In this document: positions 57,546 to 64,000 of the stretch, one piece after another
Layout: every line of letters begins with the position of its first letter
How positions within the stretch are numbered: position 1 is the first letter of the stretch
NCBI GenBank assembly: GCA_002197545.1
Contig: NFUO01000007.1
Coordinates: 48,891-112,890, forward strand
Direction: 5' to 3'
DNA length: 64,000 bases
DNA from: Acidobacteria subdivision 2 bacterium RH1 MAG20
GTDB taxonomy: Bacteria > Acidobacteriota > Terriglobia > Terriglobales > Acidobacteriaceae
The notes under the pieces: generated by a model
What the model was told of the DNA's origin: nothing
What the model saw: only the letters and a program-made list of their open reading frames with translations
Databases searched by the model: none
Translations under genes and position numbers: made by a program

Positions 57546-59348
57546 ATGCACGAGAAACGAGGCGTCCGGACACGGGTGATGCTGGTTGCGCCGCTGGTGC
57601 TCGTCATTGCGAGTGTGACCGCAGCGAGTCTGCTGATTGTGCGCGACCGGATGCGGCAGCAATTTTCTAACAACCTATCGGCGGACCTGACGCATTCGGT
57701 AGAGACTTTTCAGAATCTTGAGGGGCAACGTCGCGCGGCGCTGCAAAGGGAGAATGCGCTGCTGGCCGATCTGCCCAGCTTGAAAGCGCTGATGACAACC
57801 AGCGACCAGCGCACGATTGAAGATGGCGCGGTTGAGTTCTGGAAGGTAAGCGGCAATGATCTGTTTGCTCTGGCGACCTTGCACGGTCATGTCGTCGCTG
57901 CTTATACGGCAGGCAACCCGGCCACTCCAAAGCTGCGCACTGATCTTGAGGCGCTGATCGCAAACCCTGCCAAACACTATCTACTAAGTGATGGGAGACT
58001 CTTCGAGTACTCTGTCCGGCCCTTGTACTTTGGTAGCGAGGCCGATGGAACTCTGCTTGGCTATGTCATCAGTGGATATGCCATCGACAGAGACTTCGTG
58101 AGGCAGGTCAGTCAGGCCTCCGATGCAGAAGCTACCTTCCTCGCGGATGGCAAGGTTGTGGCGAGCACGCTGACGCCATCGCGGCAGACAGACCTGCTGA
58201 ACGCCGGAGGGCTGCTCCCGCAGTGGGGGACGAAGCCAGCAACGGTCTCGCTGAGTGGGGAGTATTATCTTTTTACCGCGGAAGATCTTTCCAGTGGGGC
58301 CGAGGGTCAGCTTCATCTGATTGTGCTGAAGTCCTTTCGGCAGGCGGAACTGGCGACACGTGAGATCAACCGGCTGGTTTCGATTGTCGGCCTGCTGGCC
58401 TTGATCGTCGGGTCTGCTCTCATGCTCGCGCTTTCCGGTATGGTAACGCGTCCGCTGGAGCAGCTGGCCAAGAGTGTGCGTGCCTTCGGCACGGGAGATG
58501 TGGACTACTCGCTACCCAAAAACGGAACCCAGGAGGTGCGGGAATTTAGTACCGTCTTTGCGAGGATGCGAAAACAGATTCAAGAGACGAACCGCGCCTT
58601 GCTTGAGTCTGAGCGATTGGCCACGATTGGGCGGATGGCAAGCTCGGTCTCTCACGATCTGCGACATTATCTTGCTGCTGTCTATGCCAATGCAGAGTTT
58701 CTTGCTTCTTCGCGGTTGACCGAAGACGAGCGCAACGAACTTTTCACCGATATACGCGCGGCTGTTCACGGCACCACGGAGTTGATCGATTCGCTTCTGA
58801 TCTTTAGCAGAACAGGGACAGCGGTGCAGAGAGCGCCTGAGCTGATGTCCGTATTGGTCGAGAGGGCGATTGCCCTGGTGCGTGTTCATCCGGATGCGGA
58901 GCATGTGGTGTTAAGCGCGCAGTATGGAGAAGCGCAGGAAACGGTCGCCGTCCTGGATGTGAGACAGATCGAGCGGGCTATCTATAATCTGCTGCTTAAC
59001 GCATGCCAGTCCACTCGCAAAAATCTGAATGGGCTAGAGAAACGTTTGGTGGCAGCGAAGATCACCGCTACCTCGAAAGATCTAACGGTGACGATCACTG
59101 ACAATGGTTCTGGCGTTGCGGAGACCGTTCGGAATAGTCTTTTTGAACCGTTTGTGAGCGAAGGAAAACACAGTGGGACAGGACTTGGGCTCACGCTTGC
59201 GCACTGCATTGCACAAGAACATGGAGGCTTTGTCAGACTGGTCAGCAGCCGACCCGGTGAGACGATCTTTCTGCTGTCTATCGCGCGCGGCGCAATCGAC
59301 GGGAAGGCGCAGACTTCAGCGCATCCCATAGGGACGGTGACAGGATGA
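57546..59348 (+). CDS. Membrane sensor histidine kinase
   Basis: The 600-residue kinase has a first helix at about 10-30, a large extracytoplasmic sensing domain (about 31-275), a second helix at about 277-298 and a HAMP domain ('VTRPLEQLAKSVRAFGTGD'). The dimerisation helix carries the phospho-His near 370 ('SSVSHDLRHYLAAVYANAEFL'), and the ATPase domain shows 'LLLNACQS' (N-box), 'ITDNGSGV' (G1) and 'GTGLGLTLAHCI' (G2). The sensing domain resembles a double-Cache-like fold, but I cannot name a ligand. It overlaps the porin gene by 4 bases, so the kinase may be coupled to what the porin imports. Confidence 0.93.
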   Translation: MHEKRGVRTRVMLVAPLVLVIASVTAASLLIVRDRMRQQFSNNLSADLTHSVETFQNLEGQRRAALQRENALLADLPSLKALMTTSDQRTIEDGAVEFWKVSGNDLFALATLHGHVVAAYTAGNPATPKLRTDLEALIANPAKHYLLSDGRLFEYSVRPLYFGSEADGTLLGYVISGYAIDRDFVRQVSQASDAEATFLADGKVVASTLTPSRQTDLLNAGGLLPQWGTKPATVSLSGEYYLFTAEDLSSGAEGQLHLIVLKSFRQAELATREINRLVSIVGLLALIVGSALMLALSGMVTRPLEQLAKSVRAFGTGDVDYSLPKNGTQEVREFSTVFARMRKQIQETNRALLESERLATIGRMASSVSHDLRHYLAAVYANAEFLASSRLTEDERNELFTDIRAAVHGTTELIDSLLIFSRTGTAVQRAPELMSVLVERAIALVRVHPDAEHVVLSAQYGEAQETVAVLDVRQIERAIYNLLLNACQSTRKNLNGLEKRLVAAKITATSKDLTVTITDNGSGVAETVRNSLFEPFVSEGKHSGTGLGLTLAHCIAQEHGGFVRLVSSRPGETIFLLSIARGAIDGKAQTSAHPIGTVTG

Positions 59349-60907
59349 AACAGACAAGTGCCGTGACATTGATGCACCAGGGTGCACGCATCCACCAAGT
59401 AGGAGTTATGCTGTGCACCTTAGCTGTTTGTCTGGAGCTATTGCCGCGAACAGGCTATGCACAGCAGACAACTTCGCAAACCGCGTCGCAGAAAACGACG
59501 GCACAACAGATTCAACAACTGACGGTAGCCGTGGCTCGTGCGCAGGCCCAATTGGAGGCGTCCGAACAGCAGATTCGTGAGCTTCGGCGGCAACTCTCTG
59601 CGTTACAAGAACGGCTTGCGGTAAATGCCGAATCTCAGGCTCCACAGCCAGCTCCCACTTCGACACCAACCTCCGCTAAGAAGACAGAACTCGCACAACA
59701 GATCGATGCACTGCGCGAGCAACAGACTATCCAGCAATCGCAGATCGCAACCCATGAGCAGGCAAAGGTGGAGAGTGAATCGAAGTATCCGGTTAAAATC
59801 ACCGGATTGATCCTGCTGAATAGTTTTGTAAATACCAAGGCAACGGATGTCATTCAGGCGCCCACCCTGGCGACTGAAGGACAGGGAAGCGCCGGAGCAT
59901 CCCTGCGGCAGACAGTCTTGGGACTGGACGCACGCGGGCCACATCTGTTTGGAGCTACGAGCCGGGCGGATGTGCGCGTGGACTTCTTTGGTGGCACTTC
60001 ATCGCAGGGAGGGTATAGCAGCGCGGGAGGCGTACTTCGGTTGAGGACGGCACATGCGGCAATGGACTGGAAGAACACGGAGGCTTTTGTAGAACTCGAC
60101 CGCCCCATTTTGAATCCAAACGCCCCTACCTCGCTTACCGCTGTTGCCACACCTGCGCTTGCGTGGTCTGGGAATCTGTGGAATTGGAGTCCGCAGATCG
60201 GCATTACACATAGCCTTGCGATAAGCCCATCAGCCCGCATCAAGATGCAGGCGGCATTGATCGATGTTGCCGATCCGGCAACCCCCGGTGTGACCAGTAC
60301 CGCCAATGCGAGTCTCGCCGAACGAAGCCGCTGGCCTGGTAGCGAGGCACGTGTGGCACTAGCCGGAGCGAAAGATGATGCTGGCCCCGAATTCGGATTT
60401 GGAGGTTACTTCAGCCCGCATCGGACGTCCGGGGGTACGCGGTTCGATGCCTGGGCAGCAACGATGGACTATAGATTGCCCATGCCCGCACGACTAGAGC
60501 TGAGCGGCAGTTTCTACCGCGGACGGGCACTGGGCGGTCTTGGCGGCGGAGGGTATAAGGACTACATTTACATATCCGATGGGAGTAATAGCTACATCCA
60601 TCCACTGGACGATGTGGGAGGGTGGACACAGTTGAAGAAACGCGCAGGAGAGCGGCTGGAGTTCAATGCGGCGTTTGGCATGGACAACGTCTTTGCCTCA
60701 GAGTTGAGGCCATACGTTGATGATTCGGCTGGCAGCTTCAGTTATCAAAATCTTGCGCGCAACAAGACATTCTTTACGAATGTCATCTATAGTCCGAGCG
60801 CCTATCTTCTATTCTCTCTGGAATACAGGAGAATTCAAACTTCACCTGTCATGGGCTCAAGTACAAATGGCAACGTATGGGGTTTGGCAGCGGGGTATAA
60901 GTTCTGA
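59345..60907 (+). CDS. Outer-membrane porin with N-terminal coiled coil (DcaP/Porin_O_P-like)
   Basis: The 520-residue protein has a signal peptide (to about residue 40, ending GYAQQ), then a coiled coil ('TTAQQIQQLTVAVARAQAQL', 'ASEQQIRELRRQLSALQERL') and a Pro/Thr linker, and a second short coil near 115-140. From 'VKITGLILLNSFVNTKATD' (about 150) onward it is beta-rich with alternating patterns and ends in Phe ('VWGLAAGYKF'), as expected for a barrel. DcaP-type trimeric porins share the coiled-coil plus 'ITG' start. The gene is coupled to the kinase gene by a 4-base overlap. The solute is unknown; phosphate or small organic acids are possible. Confidence 0.82.
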   Translation: MKQTSAVTLMHQGARIHQVGVMLCTLAVCLELLPRTGYAQQTTSQTASQKTTAQQIQQLTVAVARAQAQLEASEQQIRELRRQLSALQERLAVNAESQAPQPAPTSTPTSAKKTELAQQIDALREQQTIQQSQIATHEQAKVESESKYPVKITGLILLNSFVNTKATDVIQAPTLATEGQGSAGASLRQTVLGLDARGPHLFGATSRADVRVDFFGGTSSQGGYSSAGGVLRLRTAHAAMDWKNTEAFVELDRPILNPNAPTSLTAVATPALAWSGNLWNWSPQIGITHSLAISPSARIKMQAALIDVADPATPGVTSTANASLAERSRWPGSEARVALAGAKDDAGPEFGFGGYFSPHRTSGGTRFDAWAATMDYRLPMPARLELSGSFYRGRALGGLGGGGYKDYIYISDGSNSYIHPLDDVGGWTQLKKRAGERLEFNAAFGMDNVFASELRPYVDDSAGSFSYQNLARNKTFFTNVIYSPSAYLLFSLEYRRIQTSPVMGSSTNGNVWGLAAGYKF

Positions 60908-60909
60908 CG

Positions 60910-61641
60910 ATGCAACCTAAACATTCAACATCGATGTGGGCCGCAGCCTTGTTTTTGACCGCACTATCGAGTGTTCGCGCGCAGATAACAGAGCAGGGAG
61001 AAGTAACAGCGCATCTGGGAGAAGTTCATCAGGCACACATGGCAGAAGAGCGACATACTCAGACGCCGCCATCGGTGCTATGGCTTAATCCGCTGCATGG
61101 CGAAAACTACGGTATCAGCTTTGTGCCACACGGAAGGTATACGCTTCTGCAGAAGAACAAGATGTTTTCACCGCATCTGCTGGTTGTTCCCGTAGGCAGT
61201 ATCGTTCTCTTTCCTAATAAAGACCCCTTCTTCCATAACGTCTTTTCTCTGTTCGATGGGAAACGATTCGACCTTGGGCTATATGAAGCCGGTTCGACCA
61301 GGGAGGTGACCTTCTCCCGTGAAGGCGTCTCTTATATTTTCTGCAATATTCATCCCGAGATGAGTGCAGTGGTGCTGGCTCTCTCTACTCCCTTTTATGG
61401 AACGGCAGACGCGAATGGTGTCTTTCGTCTGCGCGGTGTGCCCGCGGGAGAATATGAGCTGCACGTCTGGGTCGAGGGCGAACAACAGTCCGTACTGGAT
61501 CAGCTCACAAAAAAGATAAGAGTACCTTCGGAAGGCGCAAACCTCGGAGAGATCTTACTCGAAACAGCGCCACAGCAGCCTGGAGAGCATCTGAACAAGT
61601 TTGGCAAGCCGTACCATCCTGAGAATGCGCCGACTTATTGA
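60910..61641 (+). CDS. Exported cupredoxin-like copper-binding protein
   Basis: The 243-residue protein has a signal peptide (to about residue 24). The plastocyanin-like region has type-1 copper ligands in the usual order: His109 ('DPFFHNVFSLF'), Cys145, His148 and Met151 ('YIFCNIHPEMSAVVLAL'). A short carboxypeptidase-regulatory-like part follows ('GVFRLRGVPAGEYELHVWVEG'). It resembles proteins annotated as methylamine-utilisation or plastocyanin-like. The start lies 2 bases after the porin stop, so all four genes form one unit that ends at the hairpin at 61660-61695. An electron-transfer or copper-handling role is inferred. Confidence 0.85.
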   Translation: MQPKHSTSMWAAALFLTALSSVRAQITEQGEVTAHLGEVHQAHMAEERHTQTPPSVLWLNPLHGENYGISFVPHGRYTLLQKNKMFSPHLLVVPVGSIVLFPNKDPFFHNVFSLFDGKRFDLGLYEAGSTREVTFSREGVSYIFCNIHPEMSAVVLALSTPFYGTADANGVFRLRGVPAGEYELHVWVEGEQQSVLDQLTKKIRVPSEGANLGEILLETAPQQPGEHLNKFGKPYHPENAPTY

Positions 61642-61659
61642 TGATTGAATTCACCACAC

Positions 61660-61695
61660 AAGGGAAGGGGCTGCTTAGAAGCAGCCCCTTCCCTT
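61660..61695. terminator. Long perfect hairpin, two-way terminator
   Basis: AAGGGAAGGGGCTGCTT (61660-61676) is followed by AG and its exact reverse complement (61679-61695), a 17-bp stem. It lies between the cupredoxin stop and the stop of the convergent gene at 61711 and should serve both transcripts. Confidence 0.9.
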
Positions 61696-61710
61696 CTCCC
61701 CGGCACATCT

Positions 61711-63408
61711 CTATTGGACGGTGAGTGCGACCATAACACTGTGCGTGACCGCGCCCGAAGTTGCGTTGATCATGATCTGCGAGGTCGTAGGCATAGCAGG
61801 CTTTGTGGTTGAGGGCGATTGTTGTTGACTGGGGGACGACGAGCAGCCAACCGCGGTGAGTGTGAATAAAGCGAATACGATGACCAGCACTGACCCGCGA
61901 AGCATGACCGACTTTCGTTTGATGCCGAACAGCGCCAGGATACCGAAGGGGCCAAGGAAGGCGAGCGTCATGCCTCCATGCAAATGCCACAGATGGTCTA
62001 TTTTATTGGCCATGTAGGGGCTTGTGACTGGAGGAGCAGCAGCAACTGTTCCTATCGAAACCATGACAGGGGTGCTGGCTGAACCTGACAAACTGACGGA
62101 AGCAGGTGAAAATGTGCAGGTGTCCCCTGTTGGCAGTCCGGAGCAGGAGAGCGATACTGGCCCGCTGAAGCCATTTGTAGCGGCGAGTGAGAGAGTTACG
62201 CTGCCCGTTTGTCCTGCCGAGATACTGACAGCATTCGTTGTTGCCTGGAAGCTGAAGTCCGGCGTTCCTGCAGCGGGTGGCGCGACTGCAATGGAGCCGA
62301 AGAGACCGTCCTTCTCTCCATTGATCCCGGCAGCGAAGTAAAGGGTGTTGGCATCACCGACGCCATTTGTACCGAAGACGATCTCCCATAGTCCGGTGTT
62401 GACGATGGCCGCACCAGAGGCGTCCTGAAGCTGACCTTTCAAGGCGAAGCTGACGGGATCGTAGACGTTGATGATGCCGTCACCAAAGTTGCCGACGAGC
62501 AGATCGCCGCCGTAGCTGCCAAAACCCGCAGGAGCAAGCGCCATTCCCCATGGAGCGTTGAGACTGCCCTGACTGATGGCTCTTTGGATCAGATTACCGT
62601 TGCCATCGAAGAGGTCAACATAGCCCAGGCCCGCGCCAACGGCCTCGCGGCCACTTGTCGGATCGACCTGGGCATAAGTGACGTAGACATCTCCACCGAT
62701 GCTGTGAATGCCAAAGGGAGCGAAGCCTTTCGGCATCGTGGGATCGACGAAGGCTCCTGCAAGATGCGCAGGGGCGAATTTGCTATCGAAGACATCGACT
62801 ATTCCACCGGCAAAGTCGGCCGCGAGCAGAAAAGTCCCTGTCGCATTCTTATCGATTGCAATGTCGGTGTAGACAGCCTTCGTCGCGGAGTTGTTGACTA
62901 CCGTGACCGCCTCCGGTGTACTCGCGTTCCATGCCGCGATGCTGCCATCCAGATTGCCGAAGAGGAAGAGCGCGGAGCCGCTGCCTGGAATATTGAAGAG
63001 GGTGGCGTCACTATTGAAGACCGTGCCGGCAGGACTGCCATGGGCCGCGGTAGAGACTGCTCCCGGTACCGCGACAGCAAAAGATTTGTTAAACTTGTTG
63101 TCTTCTACAAGAGAGAAGCCGCTGCCCGGTGAATCAATCCACCAGTCCTGCCCAATCGAAACGCCCCAGGGATTGATCAACGTGGGATCGGTCTGCTTCG
63201 CGGGGACGGCGCCGTCGGAGATGAGATTAGTCTGCACATAGACGCTCGTCTGTGCGAAAGCGCCAAATGGTAAAAGCAAAATAGTGCACGCAGCCAGCAG
63301 GCATACACGAAAAGGTAGATGCTGCTTGGCAGCGCTGGCAGAATTCGCAACCGGGGTACGTGAGGCACCAGCACTGGGGGCAGGTGACGTGGCATCGATA
63401 TTGGTCAT
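61711..63408 (-). CDS. TIGR03118-family exported protein
   Basis: The 565-residue protein starts after GGAG, with a long N-region and a signal peptide (CLLAACTILLLPFGAFAQ, about 36-53). The core, about residues 55-380, has the pattern of the TIGR03118 family, a likely beta-propeller: 'TDPTLINPWGVSIGQDWWIDS', 'LNAPWGMALAPAGFGSYGGDL', 'LLVGNFGDGIINVYDP' and 'GLWEIVFG'. An Ig-like segment follows (about 385-455, 'VSLSCSGLPTGDTCTFSPASV'). There is a membrane helix near 475-495, and another with a Gly-Cys near 515. The function is unknown; such proteins are common in acidobacteria. Confidence 0.85.
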   Translation of the reverse strand: MTNIDATSPAPSAGASRTPVANSASAAKQHLPFRVCLLAACTILLLPFGAFAQTSVYVQTNLISDGAVPAKQTDPTLINPWGVSIGQDWWIDSPGSGFSLVEDNKFNKSFAVAVPGAVSTAAHGSPAGTVFNSDATLFNIPGSGSALFLFGNLDGSIAAWNASTPEAVTVVNNSATKAVYTDIAIDKNATGTFLLAADFAGGIVDVFDSKFAPAHLAGAFVDPTMPKGFAPFGIHSIGGDVYVTYAQVDPTSGREAVGAGLGYVDLFDGNGNLIQRAISQGSLNAPWGMALAPAGFGSYGGDLLVGNFGDGIINVYDPVSFALKGQLQDASGAAIVNTGLWEIVFGTNGVGDANTLYFAAGINGEKDGLFGSIAVAPPAAGTPDFSFQATTNAVSISAGQTGSVTLSLAATNGFSGPVSLSCSGLPTGDTCTFSPASVSLSGSASTPVMVSIGTVAAAPPVTSPYMANKIDHLWHLHGGMTLAFLGPFGILALFGIKRKSVMLRGSVLVIVFALFTLTAVGCSSSPSQQQSPSTTKPAMPTTSQIMINATSGAVTHSVMVALTVQ

Positions 63409-63730
63409 GGTGAAGGCTCCAGGACCGGGTCATGTATGAGGGCTAGTGCGTGAGGCAATTGTCCCCGACCTCGATCTAAAGATGAGCCTAGAGGCCGCAT
63501 CATTTTAAATTGTCATCCGCATGTCTTTCCTTAGTCATTCTCTTGCTGCGACTTCCTCGCGCGCCGAAATAGTTTTGCACTACCGGCGACGGGGAGAAGG
63601 GCAAACGATCCGAAGATACCCAAGCTGTGATGACAACCTAATTTTCAAGTCGCGCACCATTCCCCAATTGCACTATAATCGCCAACATTCACACACATTC
63701 ACCAGTCAACATGGTTCGGCAGGGAGAGAA
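63409..63730. other. Divergent intergenic region before the FAD oxidase gene
   Basis: This 322-base gap lies between divergent genes and carries no coding frame I trust. It contains TAAATTGTCAT (63506-63516), shared exactly with the Pho-box-like repeat at 56730-56740, but with a poor second half-site (ATGTCTT). No repeat copy or RNA is seen. Confidence 0.5.
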
Positions 63731-64000
63731 ATGTCTATTCAAACGGTGACTCGCCAAGATCCACGCTTCAGCATGCTCATCAGGAGCCGTAATCACCGTT
63801 GGCCAGGAAGCGCTTCCGATGCCGGAGCCGCAAGCCGGATTGAGCTATGCGATGACTCAAAGGATGTAGAAGAGGCATTGCAGCGGGTGATCGACGCCAA
63901 GCTTCGACCCACGGTGCGGAGCGGCGGCCATTGCTATGAGGATTTTGTCGCGAACAATCCCGGCGGAGCAATTCTTGATCTGAGCTTGATGAGCGAGGCG
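63731..64000 (+). CDS. FAD-linked oxidase, berberine-bridge-like (cut by window edge)
   Basis: The first 90 residues are present, starting at an ATG after GGGAGAG. '[20 protein letters not shown]', then '[10 protein letters not shown]' and '[11 protein letters not shown]' are the start of the PCMH/FAD-binding_4 domain. The His of SGGH is where the FAD attaches in berberine-bridge-type oxidases. There is no obvious signal peptide in the part seen. The substrate and the second (Cys) FAD link lie outside the window. Confidence 0.85.
   Translation, partial: MSIQTVTRQDPRFSMLIRSRNHRWPGSASDAGAASRIELCDDSKDVEEALQRVIDAKLRPTVRSGGHCYEDFVANNPGGAILDLSLMSEA

Overview
The window looks like chromosomal DNA of an acidobacterium (class Terriglobia/Acidobacteriia, close to Edaphobacter, Granulicella or Terriglobus). 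This rests on gene content and style, not on a marker gene: a high-G+C genome, large exported NHL-repeat/Ig-like and TIGR03118-type proteins, a TonB-dependent receptor with an N-terminal carboxypeptidase-regulatory-like domain, several lipoproteins, ECF sigma/anti-sigma pairs and many carbohydrate genes. There is no rRNA, CRISPR array, prophage or recognisable transposase.

Layout. 1-2.6 kb: an exported NHL-repeat protein cut by the left edge, then a PIN toxin/Phd antitoxin pair. 2.6-6.1 kb: non-phosphorylative L-fucose catabolism (FAH-family hydrolase, L-fuconate dehydratase, SDR dehydrogenase, divergent mutarotase). 6.3-14.7 kb: housekeeping and mixed genes (repeat lipoprotein, engB, inositol-3-phosphate synthase, DedA, HemQ-like, nth, galK-galT). 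14.8-18.9 kb: an FtsX-type permease and its ATPase, divergent from a TesA-like lipoprotein esterase. 18.9-21.3 kb: two tandem PTPS/QueD paralogues, folE and truB. 21.5-24.3 kb: a glycosyltransferase, a TlpA-like thioredoxin, a HAD phosphatase, a small protein and two tRNA-Arg genes. 24.5-29.1 kb: an FTR1 iron permease fused to a DUF2318-like domain, with two FtsX permeases and an ATPase. 29.3-32.4 kb: ECF sigma, anti-sigma, tlyA and nadK. 33-35.7 kb: a cobalamin riboswitch and a BtuB-type receptor. 35.9-40.4 kb: a GT-C membrane protein, a tiny membrane ORF between inverted repeats, a quinone oxidoreductase and a polyprenyl-phosphate-type GT2.

40.5-50.9 kb is the most unusual block. A leftward run encodes a RhaT-like transporter, a GntR/UTRA regulator, a 1535-residue Tat-exported glycoside-hydrolase-like protein and an exported FAD-dependent oxidoreductase. 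It diverges from a fused ManNAc-6-phosphate epimerase/ROK kinase (NanE-NanK), with a TTGTA-N5-TACAA palindrome between the two promoters. I read it as one regulated system for harvesting an amino-sugar-containing (possibly sialic acid or ManNAc) glycan by combined oxidation and hydrolysis. The substrate is inferred.

50.9-56.5 kb: a peptide/D-amino-acid unit (S9 peptidase, D-aminoacylase, amidohydrolase). 56.8-61.6 kb: a two-component system followed by a porin and a cupredoxin-like protein, preceded by a Pho-box-like direct repeat. 61.7-64 kb: a TIGR03118 protein and the start of a berberine-bridge-like FAD oxidase. A family of short palindromic intergenic repeats is scattered from 21 to 38 kb. 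All family names come from reading motifs; no database search was run.
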